A stretch of DNA of 64,000 bases from an uncultured Collinsella sp. (GCA_902491345.1 CABUHI010000008.1:14073-78072), one strand, 5' to 3'. Shown: positions 1-11,734, numbered from the stretch's first letter. Notes: generated from the sequence alone by a model not told the origin. Program-made: numbers and translations.

Positions 1-776
1 TCCTCGAGCTCCTCCTGATTGGGCTTGCCAAAGTTGATGGCGACATGCTCAACGGCGGTCAGCAGGAACAGAACGTCGGCGTCGCAGTCCTCGGCCAGCA
101 GCTCGCCGCCCAGGTCCTTGTCGATGACGGCGGGAACGCCCTTGTAGCAGCCCTTGTTCTCGTAGTCGCGGACGACGGGGATGCCGCCGCCACCGCAGGC
201 GATGACGATGAACTCGTTGTCGAGCAGGTTGAGGATGGAGTCAGCCTCGACGATCTTCTTGGGATCGGGGGAAGCGACGACGCGACGCCAGCCGCGGCCG
301 GAATCCTCGACGAAGACCTTGGAAGGATCCTCGGCCATGAACTCCTTGGCCTGCTCCTCGGTGTAGAAGGGGCCAATCGGCTTGGTCGGGTTCTTGAACG
401 CGGGATCGTCGGGGTCGCACTCGATCTGGGTGACGACGGTTGCGGCGTGCCAACGCTTATAGCGCTTGTGCATCTCGCGGCCAATGCCCTGCTGCAGGTG
501 ATAGCCGATGTAGCCCTGGGACATGGCGCCGCACTCGGGCAGCGGCATCTCGGGGGTGCCGATGGCGTCGTGGGCGGCGGCGAAGGCGTTCTGGATCATG
601 CCGACCTGCGGGCCGTTGCCGTGGGTGATGATGATCTCGTTGCCCTGCTCGATCAGGCCGAGGAGAGCGTGAGCGGTGTTGCTCACGGCCTCGATCTGCT
701 CAACGGGGTTGTTGCCGAGGGCGTTGCCGCCAAGGGCGACGACGATACGATCGGGCTTGCCAAGAGGCTTAGACAT
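1..776 (-). CDS. arcC: carbamate kinase (3' end outside window)
   Basis: Transfers phosphate between carbamoyl phosphate and ADP, giving ATP, as the last step of arginine deiminase or related carbamoyl-phosphate fermentation in the cytoplasm. The reverse-strand translation begins MSKPLGKPDRIVVALGGNAL; the GGNA nucleotide-binding motif is near residue 16. The family motif THGNGPQVG follows near residue 52, and an ACGGGGIPV segment lies near residue 192. About 258 of the usual 310 or so residues are present; the C-terminus runs off the left edge. The start ATG at 774-776 has an AGGATTCC-type sequence just upstream. No other arginine pathway gene is visible, so partners should lie to the left. 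Confidence 0.93.
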   Translation of the reverse strand, partial: MSKPLGKPDRIVVALGGNALGNNPVEQIEAVSNTAHALLGLIEQGNEIIITHGNGPQVGMIQNAFAAAHDAIGTPEMPLPECGAMSQGYIGYHLQQGIGREMHKRYKRWHAATVVTQIECDPDDPAFKNPTKPIGPFYTEEQAKEFMAEDPSKVFVEDSGRGWRRVVASPDPKKIVEADSILNLLDNEFIVIACGGGGIPVVRDYENKGCYKGVPAVIDKDLGGELLAEDCDADVLFLLTAVEHVAINFGKPNQEELE

Positions 777-1380
777 TGCTGGAATCCTTTCTGTAAAAGG
801 CCTACAACCCATTAATAACCCGCGCCCGTGCGATACGCGAGTTTATTAAGGTTTATATTCTCTTTATCGCTCATTTTATTCATTTTGAAAATAGTTGAAC
901 GGTGAACGGTCGCTTTTACCCGCTCAGCGTAAAGAAAACCAGCTCAAGCATATCTACGTCATTTACGTGCAACTTTATTTTAATAGAGCAGGGATTAGAC
1001 CAGATTATGCAAACTGTATCTTTACTAAACATAAAACAGACAGCGCAAAATCTTACTCGCACTATACGAGATTCTATGCACTTATTGGACGAGTATGCAG
1101 CCCTGCAATAACATGGCGTTTTTCATCCAGCATAAGGAATATAGATGAGTGCCTATGCCGCGCGTCGGCCGGCAGCCGGCGAGCCGTCTCGTCGATTGTC
1201 GCTTCCAGAAAACCAAAAACTGATATTGCACGCGCAATTGAGGCATGGTACTTTAGCGAAGAACAGCGCGGGCTGGGGCGACAGAGACCTGTCGTGAAGT
1301 TTGGGTTCGGCGACCCCGCTGCTGTCTTCTCCTTATCCGCCAGCGAACCCCTTGAGCGACGGATTGAGGAGGTCCTTGCT
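777..1380. other. intergenic, 604 bp, no supported gene
   Basis: The stretch separates the divergent arcC and DUF3830 genes. Its first 300 bases are AT-rich and should hold the arcC promoter. Open frames here (for example an upstream extension of the DUF3830 frame from 895, and a reverse frame at 1074-1463) have no recognisable protein features and overlap better-supported genes. I see no RNA gene or clear repeat. Confidence 0.6.
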
Positions 1381-1797
1381 ATGACAAAAATGCTCAAGAT
1401 CACGCTGAATGGCGAGACGTTTCTCGCCGACATGCTCTGGGACAAGGCTCCCGAGACATGCAAGCTGTTCGAATCGTCCTGTCCGGTCGAATCACGTATC
1501 TTTTCGGCTAAGATCTGCGATGCCGAGGTAACCTATCCCGTATCGGGCCCCATCGCCAATTACGAGCACATCGAGAGCCCCGTCTTTCACGAGCCAGCGG
1601 GTGCCGTGAGCTGGTATGGCGGCTGGTCGTCAATTTGCATCTTCTTTGACGTGTGCGAGCCCTTTGGCACCTGTAACATGTTCGCCCGCATCTGCGGAGC
1701 CGACCGCAAGCGCTTTGCCGCCGCCTGCCGCAATGTCTGGGACAACCAGGGCATGTACATCAAAAACGAAATCGTCGAGATCGAAGCGGAGGCCTAA
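1381..1797 (+). CDS. DUF3830 family protein (cyclophilin-like fold)
   Basis: A 138-residue soluble protein resembling the DUF3830 family, small beta-barrel proteins of unknown function often found near amidohydrolases and transporters. Support comes from the N-terminal strand pattern MLKITLNGETFLADMLWD followed by AP-TC, and a central W-GG motif. The frame is open upstream to 895, but ATG 1381 is chosen because GAGGAGGT lies a few bases before it and residues before this point look random. The next gene starts two bases after the stop, so the two are probably co-translated. Family assignment is from memory and moderate; function unknown. Confidence 0.65.
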   Translation: MTKMLKITLNGETFLADMLWDKAPETCKLFESSCPVESRIFSAKICDAEVTYPVSGPIANYEHIESPVFHEPAGAVSWYGGWSSICIFFDVCEPFGTCNMFARICGADRKRFAAACRNVWDNQGMYIKNEIVEIEAEA

Positions 1798-1799
1798 AG

Positions 1800-2324
1800 A
1801 TGATGGATATCAACACCCTGCTCACGCTCGACCTTGCCGAGTACGCCACTGCACTTGAAGCCCTCGCCGACCAAATGATGCTCGAGGAGCCGCGCGATAT
1901 CGACTACATGCGCCGCCGCAAGCTCGACACCGGCCGCGAATTCGCCGTCTGGAACTTCACCGTCGGCTACTGTATGAACGCCGCCGATGCCCTCTCCCTC
2001 CTGCGAGCCCAGGCCAACGAAAACGCCAACGACGGCACCGCCGACCTCGCAACGATCAGAAACAGTGCCGCACGCCTGTGCGACTGGTTCTCGGGCGCTT
2101 TCGACGTCACCGGCAAAATGGATGACACCACGGCAATCCTCGCCCACAGCCGCGACCTCTACGCCCAGGTCGAGACTCACGAGCAGTTCGCGGCCCTCAC
2201 CCGCGCCACCGAGCGCTATCTGGTCCAGCTCCAATTTTGGGTCGACCGCCAGATTCCCTGGCCGGCTATTAGCGACCTCGTCCACGGCTACCGCCTACGC
2301 ACAGAGAGCGGCGAGACAAGGTAA
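1800..2324 (+). CDS. conserved hypothetical protein, helical
   Basis: A 174-residue, mostly alpha-helical acidic protein without signal peptide, membrane segment or recognised domain. It starts ATGATG directly behind the stop of the DUF3830 gene (two bases between), so it is likely translationally coupled, and the pair may work together. Codon use matches the GC-rich housekeeping genes of the window. Not recognised; no function is proposed. Confidence 0.6.
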   Translation: MMDINTLLTLDLAEYATALEALADQMMLEEPRDIDYMRRRKLDTGREFAVWNFTVGYCMNAADALSLLRAQANENANDGTADLATIRNSAARLCDWFSGAFDVTGKMDDTTAILAHSRDLYAQVETHEQFAALTRATERYLVQLQFWVDRQIPWPAISDLVHGYRLRTESGETR

Positions 2325-2468
2325 CCAAGCAAGCAGCACCGACAACACCCCACCATCGGAATCCAAAGTAAGTATCAGAGGGCTGGAGACGCACCCAACA
2401 GCGTCCCCAGCCCCTTCGCAAAGTAGAGCACTGTTTCAGTGGCCTTGAGGCCTATTCGAACCTTTGCT

Positions 2469-2553
2469 ATCTCCCAATTTTTGTATATTTACGACATTAT
2501 TATCTGCCAATTTTTGTATGATTTTAGGCGATTCTATCTGTCAATTTTTGTCA
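2469..2553 (+). repeat. three direct repeats before DUF4143 ATPase
   Basis: Three copies of an 18-base AT-rich unit, consensus ATCTNYCAATTTTTGTAT, lie at 2469-2486, 2502-2519 and 2536-2553. Start-to-start spacing is 33 and 34 bp, about three helical turns. The last copy ends 12 bases before the start codon of the ATPase and just before its GGGGGT ribosome site. The layout fits an operator or iteron-like protein-binding array, perhaps for autoregulation. Confidence 0.7.
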
Positions 2554-2565
2554 TTTGGGGGTTTA

Positions 2566-3927
2566 ATGCTACGCCGTAAGGTCACTGATAGGCTTTTGAG
2601 CTGGAAGAATAACTCCAATAAGGCATTACTTGTTACTGGCGCGCGTCAGATTGGCAAGAGCTATGCGATTCGCGCGTTTGGAAAAAGCAACTACGCTTCG
2701 TATTTTGAGGTCAATTTACTACTCGATGTCGAAGCAAGGAATGCACTTGTTGGCGCAAAGAACTCCGTTGACTTTATCAACCGCGTAGCCCTTCTTGCGG
2801 ATGCGCCGCTTGTTGAGGGCGATACGCTTGTCTTTGTCGATGAGATTCAGGAGTATCCGCAGATCGTTACACTCATGAAGGCGTTGGTCGAGGATGGGCG
2901 CTTTAGCTATGTCTTCTCGGGGTCTATGCTTGGGACTGAGTTTAAGGGGATCTCTTCTTTTCCGGTGGGGTATGTAGAGCACATTGTTATGCGCCCGATG
3001 GATTTTGAAGAGTTTTGTTGGGCAAACAGCGTCAGCGAGAATGTGCTTGCAGGCATTCGCAGCTGCCTTGTCGAGAAACATCCTGTCGAAAACTATATTC
3101 ATGAGGCGATGCTCAAGAACTATAGAGCTTATATCGTTTGCGGCGGCATGCCGGAGGTCGTTCAGAATTATATTGATTCGGGTTATTCGCTCGTGAGCAC
3201 ACGTGAGCTTCAAACTCAGCTGGTCGATCAGTACAAAAGCGATATCTCAAAATATGCATCGACTCGCGCGTTTAACGTTCGGTCGATTTTTGAGCAAATT
3301 CCCGTTCAGCTTGAGGCGGAGTCTCATCGCTTTGTTGTTTCGTCTCTGGGTGAGGGAGCTCGCCTTAAAAAATATGAGCAGGATTTCCTGTGGCTTGTTA
3401 ACGCAGGTGTTGGATTGATGGTCGCCAGGGTGACGGAGCCACGGAGTCCTCTCAAGAGGACGGAGAAAACGACAGCCTTCAAACTATACGAGTCTGATAC
3501 AGGCATGCTCGCATCGCGATACCCTGGCAGCACTGCACGCGCTGTCTATCTTGATATGAAAACTCCCAACCTTGGTGGTCTCTATGAGAACGTGGTCGCG
3601 CAGGAACTCGTTGCCCTCGGGGCGGATGCATGGTACTACCAAACGCGTGAGGTCGGTGAAGTTGACTTTGTGATCGAAGGCGTCCACGGTCATGTTGTCC
3701 CAATCGAGGTCAAATCGGGCAAGAAAGTTCGAGCGCACGCGGCCCTCGATCGTCTGATGAGTGTGGGCGAGTACAAAATTCCCGAGGCCGTTGTACTAAG
3801 CCACGAGAATCTCAGCAAAGAGGGCAAGGTTCTGTACGTTCCAATCTACATGACGTTTTGTCTCGATGAGTTTATGGAAAAGGATGACCCCAATAACGAT
3901 TTCTCGTTCGCGCCCATATCTCTCTAG
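2566..3927 (+). CDS. AAA+ ATPase with DUF4143 nuclease-like C-terminus
   Basis: A 453-residue protein of the widespread AAA-type ATPase/DUF4143 class. Walker A is GARQIGKS at residues 25-32 and Walker B is LVFVDEIQ near residue 95. The C-terminal part has the PD-(D/E)XK-like pattern VDFVIE then IPIEVKSG-type residues (here VVPIEVKSGK), typical of DUF4143. Cellular role in this family is poorly known; defence, toxin-antitoxin-like and DNA-related roles have all been suggested. An in-frame ATG exists at 2464, but 2566 is chosen because a G-rich Shine-Dalgarno precedes it and the upstream codons belong to the repeat array. Base composition looks more AT-rich than its neighbours, which hints at transfer. 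Confidence 0.85.
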   Translation: MLRRKVTDRLLSWKNNSNKALLVTGARQIGKSYAIRAFGKSNYASYFEVNLLLDVEARNALVGAKNSVDFINRVALLADAPLVEGDTLVFVDEIQEYPQIVTLMKALVEDGRFSYVFSGSMLGTEFKGISSFPVGYVEHIVMRPMDFEEFCWANSVSENVLAGIRSCLVEKHPVENYIHEAMLKNYRAYIVCGGMPEVVQNYIDSGYSLVSTRELQTQLVDQYKSDISKYASTRAFNVRSIFEQIPVQLEAESHRFVVSSLGEGARLKKYEQDFLWLVNAGVGLMVARVTEPRSPLKRTEKTTAFKLYESDTGMLASRYPGSTARAVYLDMKTPNLGGLYENVVAQELVALGADAWYYQTREVGEVDFVIEGVHGHVVPIEVKSGKKVRAHAALDRLMSVGEYKIPEAVVLSHENLSKEGKVLYVPIYMTFCLDEFMEKDDPNNDFSFAPISL

Positions 3928-4297
3928 CCATTTGAATCTGCAATCCAGCCCCGTCCACGCATCAATGCATTTCCCAAGGTGCTGCGCGTTTCGCGGCAAA
4001 GCCGCGAAAAAGCAAAGGGATAAGAAGCCGCAACAACCCCGCCCCCCATCCATCCCCAAAGCAACGCGCCTTTCGCGGCAAAGCCGCGAAACAGCGACCG
4101 GGACAAAAGGCCCCACCAACCACGTCCTTCATTCAGCCACACAATCCAAGGACGTAGTCGTAGCAGGATCTGAGGGCTGACCTTCGCGGACACTCCGCAG
4201 GACGAAAGAACCCCCGCCGCACGTAGTGCGCAGCGGGGGTTCTTTCATGTCCGAGGACGTCCGCGAAGGTCAGCCCTCAGATCCTGCGGTGAGAGAC
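3928..4297. other. intergenic, 370 bp, repeats and terminator
   Basis: Between the convergent ATPase and PFOR genes. Two 21-base palindromes (TTTCGCGGC, loop AAA, GCCGCGAAA) lie at 3989-4009 and 4071-4091, 82 bp apart, and act as REP-like hairpins. The right part is filled by the nested palindrome described separately. Short reverse frames here simply read through the repeats. Confidence 0.7.
4163..4287 (-). terminator. nested palindrome, PFOR terminator
   Basis: A perfect 29-bp inverted repeat (4163-4191 with 4259-4287; arm begins GCAGGATCTGAGGGCTGACC) encloses a second 13-bp hairpin (AAAGAACCCCCGC at 4205-4217 with GCGGGGGTTCTTT at 4233-4245). The right arm ends 10 bases from the PFOR stop codon. 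The inner hairpin with its flanking A/T tracts looks like a bidirectional rho-independent terminator. Confidence 0.75.
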
Positions 4298-7837
<3,540 letters not shown>

Positions 7838-8288
7838 ATACCCCTCTCCTCTCATATAGGTATACAGGCCCCGGCGATCGCCGGGATGTTGGCGTGATGG
7901 GATTTACGCTGTTGCTTCCAATCATCTGGCAGGCAGGCTCAGCAGCAGGTACGTGGCGTGGAGAGAAGACATGCCGAGGCGAGGGGCAGCTGATGCGCCC
8001 CACAGACCCGACCGCCCGTCTTGCACATGACCGAGCGCCGCAAAGGCCGCATGCCGGATGCTCCCGGGCACGCCCCGGCGATGGGAAGCGCCCGCAACGG
8101 AAATCCGCATGCGGGTTTATTGTACCCCGCCGTCAGGCCATATTTCGGCAAATATAGGTGGGCGGTAGAGGTTTACCTTAGGTGACTGCCAAGGGCCAAA
8201 ATGGTCCCTCCATCCCCGGGCGACTGGCTCTGACGCGCCAAGGAGTGTCCCCAAGTACCGGCAGGAAAGGAACGTCCCTAACTGCCGG
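7838..8288. other. intergenic, 451 bp: PFOR leader and repeat edge
   Basis: On the reverse strand a TACAAT -10-like hexamer at 8119-8124 could start a leader of about 280 bases ahead of PFOR; no riboswitch class is recognised in it. From 8183 on, the sequence is the left copy of the segmental duplication described below, including a hairpin CCGGCAG/CTGCCGG near 8260-8290 just past the truncated FHA stop. Confidence 0.5.
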
Positions 8289-8711
8289 CTAGAGGGCGCC
8301 GAGCAGGATGGCGTAGGTGGTGGATTCGCCGAGTTTGAGCTCGTCGCCGGGGTTGAGCTGGGCGGAGCGGCCGGGCTCTACTTGAATACACACACTCGTG
8401 GCCCCGTTTACCACCACGGTGCCGTTAGTGGACGACAGGTCCTCGACAAACCATGCGCCAGACTCGTCGCACCAGATATGGGCATGGCGGGCCGAGACGT
8501 CGTCGGTGATGCCGCCCTCCCCCGTTGCCAGCGCGCCGATCTCAACGCCTTCCTCACTCGGCTGAATCCAGCGCGGGACGCTCACCACGTAGCCGTTTTG
8601 CACGCACAGCAGTCCCAGCGGATGCGCCGGCGCGACCTCGTGCTCGCCCGCGACCGAAGATGTGCTCAGCGAGCGCGGCGTCGACGTGTCGCCGCCACGG
8701 GTCGCATGAGC
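8183..8711. repeat. left copy of about 530-bp direct duplication
   Basis: This segment matches 14918-15455 closely and in the same orientation: about 105 bases of intergenic DNA followed by the last 140 codons of an FHA gene. Shared landmarks include GGGCCAAAATGG, CCCCGGGCGACTGGCTCTG, GGAACGTCCCT and a near-identical C-terminal coding part. Similarity stops abruptly at about 8711, where the FHA reading frame meets unrelated DNA. Confidence 0.85.
8289..8711 (-). pseudogene. truncated FHA-domain gene (5' part missing)
   Basis: Encodes only the C-terminal FHA domain of the intact gene at 15024-15962, with about 85-90% identical residues by eye, including RHAHIW, VEDLSSTNGTVVVNGA and the ending LGESTTYAIL-GAL. 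The first 170 or so codons are absent; the frame runs into unrelated DNA to 8762, so any product would be a chimera without a clear start signal. Best read as a broken duplicate. An isolated FHA domain could still bind phosphothreonine if it were made. Confidence 0.75.
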
Positions 8712-9278
8712 GCGGCGGCTCGCCCGACTTGGAACTAAGGCGGGCGTGAGAGCAAACGGCATAGGGAACGAATCTTGCGGATGTACTCCTCGACGTCAGG
8801 CAGGTAAGCCCCACGAAGTCACCGGGGAGGCCCAAGCGGCCCGGCACCACTTCCAGATTCTGACCAGGGCGAGTCGTTCGCCGGTGGCTGAAGGCTCGCT
8901 CCCACCCAAAAGGGGAGATTCGCGTTGTTCCCCAATCGCTCTCGCATCTTTCATTTTGCTCGAGGTGGGCTATAAAAACTTTCCTGGTGAAAGGCGGCGA
9001 TTGGTTTCCTTTCTTTCTAGAGGAGCGCGCCTGTAATCTGTTTTCATCCTAAATCAAGTTAAGATCGGACCTTCCAGAGGCAAGTCGACTCAAACTGCGA
9101 GGCTCCATGTTGGAATAAAGAGCGCTGTCGAAGTGCCAACAACACAAAGCTTGCCAGTCTCAAATAGAACCTTTTGGGAGTCCGATTGGGCCGCACACCG
9201 AATCCCCGCTGGTGGTTTTTTATAGCTGCGCAACAATAAACAAGGTTAGTGCCAGTCCAGCATGAAATTGAGGAACGT
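8712..9278. other. island left junction, 567 bp, gene debris
   Basis: No intact gene. The reverse strand near 8750-8810 encodes a plausible protein scrap (AYLPDVEEYIRKIRSL) that is closed by stops on both sides, suggesting a decayed gene. The part nearest 9278 should contain the promoter of the radical SAM gene; I could not fix a confident -35/-10 pair. Confidence 0.4.
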
Positions 9279-10637
9279 ATGCATTTTTTCTCAGTAAGTG
9301 ATCGTCGTTACTGCTTCGATGAGGTCACTCGCAATTGCTTTCAGGTTGACCAAGCATCAGAAGATGCGCTTCGCATATTTGAAGCATCGGGAAGAACGGT
9401 CAACTCGAAGTTGCTAACAAAGTCACTTGCTGCGAAAGGCTACGACCAAACGACCATAGCAGAACTTGAAGACGACATTGATGAGTATCAACGATTGTCT
9501 GAGCGGACTTTCTTAACAAAAGACACGCCTCGAAAACTTAGATCCATCGAACTCCACGTTTCACATGCATGCAACCTTGGTTGTAGTTACTGTTTTGCCG
9601 GTAAAGGAGATTATGGAACGTCTCCTCTGCTGATGACAGACGAGATAGCCTTCAAGGCGGTCGACTACCTCGTCGCAAGTTCATCGGAAAACGAAACGCT
9701 TGCGATCGTCTTTTTTGGTGGGGAACCCATGATTAACGAGCCGCTGATATGGAAAACGGTCGACTATTCAAAAAGAATATACCCCAATAGAAACTTTACC
9801 TATTCTATTACGACCAACGGAACGCTTTTGAATGACACTGCTGTGAATTCTTTCAAGGAGCACGGGTTTTCTGTTCTGATTAGTCTCGATGGTACAGGAT
9901 GCAAGCACGATGCATCGCGCCCGTACAAGACGGGAGGCGGCTCTTTCTCCGATATCGACAAAAACGTTCGTCGTTTTTCCGAGTCGTTCCCCTTCGGCGC
10001 AAGAGCGACCTTAACAAATAATAACTGTAACCTTGTTGAAGACTATCTTCAGTTTAAAGAGATGGGCTTCAGAAGGATTTACTTCTCGCCCGTGAGCTCA
10101 TTCGATGAGAATATCAAACTCGACGAACACTCATTAAACAAAATCAGGGCGGGCCTAATAGATTTGGCGGATCAATATCTCAAACAGATTGATCAAGGGG
10201 AAAAGCCCTTGTTTAGAACATTGAAAACTGCAGTTGATTTGATCATGAGCAACAGGATCGCCTTTGTCGGATGCGGGGCTGGCAGGCGTTTTATTTCCGT
10301 GACTCCCGAAGGGGACGTATACCCCTGTCACAGGTTTGTCGGGATGATGCGATTCAAAATGGGCAACATCGTCACCGGAATTGACGAAACTAGGTATATT
10401 GAAAACTGGAGTCAGGGTGTCGAAAAAAGAATTGACTGTACGGACTGTTGGGCTCGGTCTTTCTGTGGTGGGGGCTGTAGCTGGGAGGCTGCAGACGAGC
10501 ACGGCTACTTGCCCAAGAGTCTACACCCTGCATCATGTGAATATAGAAAAATGTGCTACGAGATGGCTTTTGACCTTATTTCCCGCCACTCATCTTCGCA
10601 GGAGAAAAATCAACGAGAAGCTACTGTATCGGAATAA
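9279..10637 (+). CDS. radical SAM/SPASM peptide maturase (ranthipeptide type)
   Basis: A 452-residue enzyme expected to install thioether cross-links in the peptides encoded downstream. Residues 1-75 resemble the PqqD-like RiPP recognition element found at the N-terminus of SCIFF maturases (MHFFSVSDRRYCFDEVT). The radical SAM cluster motif is CNLGCSYC (Cys 98, 102, 105), followed by FFGGEP and TTNGTLL. The C-terminal SPASM domain has the cysteine pattern C..VTPEGDVYPC, then CTDCWARSFCGGGC and two later cysteines, enough for two auxiliary [4Fe-4S] clusters. A GTG at 9249 is in frame, but ATG 9279 has GAGG five bases upstream and matches the family's start. The precursors follow 169 bases later. 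Family call is firm; the exact linkage chemistry is inferred. Confidence 0.92.
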   Translation: MHFFSVSDRRYCFDEVTRNCFQVDQASEDALRIFEASGRTVNSKLLTKSLAAKGYDQTTIAELEDDIDEYQRLSERTFLTKDTPRKLRSIELHVSHACNLGCSYCFAGKGDYGTSPLLMTDEIAFKAVDYLVASSSENETLAIVFFGGEPMINEPLIWKTVDYSKRIYPNRNFTYSITTNGTLLNDTAVNSFKEHGFSVLISLDGTGCKHDASRPYKTGGGSFSDIDKNVRRFSESFPFGARATLTNNNCNLVEDYLQFKEMGFRRIYFSPVSSFDENIKLDEHSLNKIRAGLIDLADQYLKQIDQGEKPLFRTLKTAVDLIMSNRIAFVGCGAGRRFISVTPEGDVYPCHRFVGMMRFKMGNIVTGIDETRYIENWSQGVEKRIDCTDCWARSFCGGGCSWEAADEHGYLPKSLHPASCEYRKMCYEMAFDLISRHSSSQEKNQREATVSE

Positions 10638-10806
10638 GCGGTTCAGCGCATTGCTGTCACCATTGTGGAGGTGTTCGTTCTTCTGATTACCGTCTGCGAA
10701 GCTTATTGCTACGTTCGCCGAAACCATTCTAGAAATATGGTGAACTAGACATCTTGGTTTGTTATACACAATATTGAGGTTTTTCTGCACTCAAAGGGAG
10801 GTAGTC

Positions 10807-11010
10807 GTGAAGCATATTCATCCGATTAATCCAGGAAGTGGCGACGAGGCAGGCGTGAAGCCGATGTCTTTTGACTGCCTCTTGGGCATTACTGACATCT
10901 GTACTGTTTATGATAAAGCAGATGGCTGTGGTGCATACGATTACTGCGACTATGACATGGATGGCGGCAGCATCTGCGTTGTAGATCACTGTGGCATTGA
11001 TCAAACGTAG
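10807..11010 (+). CDS. Cys-rich RiPP precursor peptide A
   Basis: A 67-residue peptide starting at GTG 10807 with GGGAGG a few bases upstream. It begins MKHIHPINPG and has six cysteines at 24, 32, 41, 47, 57 and 62, all in the C-terminal two thirds, with many Asp and Gly. The Cys-X3-Asp spacing occurs at 32/36 and 41/45, and other cysteines have an Asp two to six residues on. It aligns with peptide B through CLG..DIC..YD, Y/W-C..D and CV..D.C. The shared MKHIHP start probably forms the leader bound by the maturase. SCIFF precursors also start MKHI and carry six cysteines, but their core is different. Confidence 0.88.
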   Translation: MKHIHPINPGSGDEAGVKPMSFDCLLGITDICTVYDKADGCGAYDYCDYDMDGGSICVVDHCGIDQT

Positions 11011-11040
11011 TCTCTAATTGGATTAAGGTGAGGAGCTGTT

Positions 11041-11220
11041 ATGAAGCATATCCATCCTGTTGGTTCAAATGAACATCCTCCCGTTGAGCCTTGTTGTCTT
11101 GGAGTTGATATATGCAATTTTTACGACATCGCCGAGTGCCCTGTTGCGGATTGGTGCTATGTCGATAAAGAATCAAGCTGTGTTTTGCCAGCAGATTGGT
11201 GCGATCCAGTTGACGAGTAG
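11041..11220 (+). CDS. Cys-rich RiPP precursor peptide B
   Basis: A 59-residue peptide starting at ATG 11041 behind GAGGAG, 30 bases after peptide A. It begins MKHIHPVGSN and has cysteines at 18, 19, 25, 33, 39, 47 and 54. Cys-X3-Asp occurs four times (19/23, 25/29, 33/37, 54/58); Cys 39 has Asp at +3 and Cys 47 at +5. In freyrasin-type ranthipeptides such spacing marks Cys-Asp thioether bridges, so a similar modification is inferred here. Similarity to peptide A supports both as real genes. Tryptophans at 38 and 53 and a short acidic tail are visible; no obvious protease cleavage site such as double glycine is seen. Confidence 0.88.
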   Translation: MKHIHPVGSNEHPPVEPCCLGVDICNFYDIAECPVADWCYVDKESSCVLPADWCDPVDE

Positions 11221-11298
11221 TTTTGTGGCTAGGAACTATTTGGTCCAATTCAGAATAAGATGGGAACAAATACCAAAATCTCGTGTCTGGGAGGAGTT

Positions 11299-11406
11299 AT
11301 GCCATTATTGCAAGGTCTCGCTGGATTAGCCTTTATATTTGCGTTATATCTGGCACCTTTTTTAATTCTATTCTTCATTATCCGACTCTTTCTTCGGAGA
11401 AAATAG
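11299..11406 (+). CDS. 35-residue single-pass membrane peptide
   Basis: A very short gene with a strong GGGAGGAG ribosome site ending a few bases before ATG 11299. The product starts MPLLQGLAGLAFIFALYLAP, continues with a second hydrophobic run and ends RLFLRRK. This is one membrane-spanning helix with a positive cytoplasmic tail. It lies 78 bases after precursor B and before the shared terminator, so it is likely part of the same transcript. It may be an immunity, export-helper or small regulatory membrane protein; no family is recognised. Confidence 0.6.
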   Translation: MPLLQGLAGLAFIFALYLAPFLILFFIIRLFLRRK

Positions 11407-11470
11407 GAGTGTCACGCAAACATTAGCGTAGCTTTCTTCCAATATGAGCCGAGCATTGGCAAGTGGAATA

Positions 11471-11515
11471 AGAAGCCCGACCGTTCGCCACATGAAAGTG
11501 ATCGGACGGGCTTCT
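11471..11515 (+). terminator. terminator of the RiPP transcript
   Basis: AGAAGCCCG-A-CCG pairs with CGG-A-CGGGCTTCT across a 19-base loop, with a single A/A mismatch, followed by CTATTT. It lies 65 bases after the 35-residue membrane peptide gene and closes the rSAM/precursor transcription unit. Confidence 0.65.
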
Positions 11516-11608
11516 CTATTTAACCCGGGCCGCCACCCATAGCGGCTTCCAAGCGTATTCTCAGTGCAAAGCAATCGTCAGTTTAATCCTATGCGCTGAT
11601 ACCGCATT

Positions 11609-11734
11609 TCATTTGTTCGGCTCGAATTCTACGGCCTGGCAACCCTCGCACTCTCCGGCAAATGGATTGAACGCGAAGGCAGAGATGATGTGTGCGTGGA
11701 CATCGAGGCTGCTGTAGGCAACATACTGGGACAT
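11609..11734 (-). pseudogene. possible gene remnant, 41 codons
   Basis: The reverse strand reads MSQYVAYSSLDVHAHIIS and then AFAFNPFAGECEGCQAVEF before a stop, which looks like the C-terminal end of a real protein. Another frame just upstream (around 11735-11800) reads NYTGLDGNEYAGPHTT, so a frameshifted older gene is possible. Not recognised; low confidence. Confidence 0.25.

Noticed and set aside
45..815. 256-codon forward frame at the left end
   Set aside because: It is the antisense shadow of carbamate kinase, with repetitive Val/Leu/Asp/Gly composition typical of GC-rich complementary frames.
3796..4193. Reverse frames reading SRLCRE-type repeated segments
   Set aside because: They read through the two TTTCGCGGC palindromes and the ATPase 3' end; no start signal or conserved domain is seen.
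10590..10790. Reverse frame between the maturase and the precursors
   Set aside because: No ribosome site, overlaps the maturase end and the precursor promoter region, and shows no protein-like pattern.
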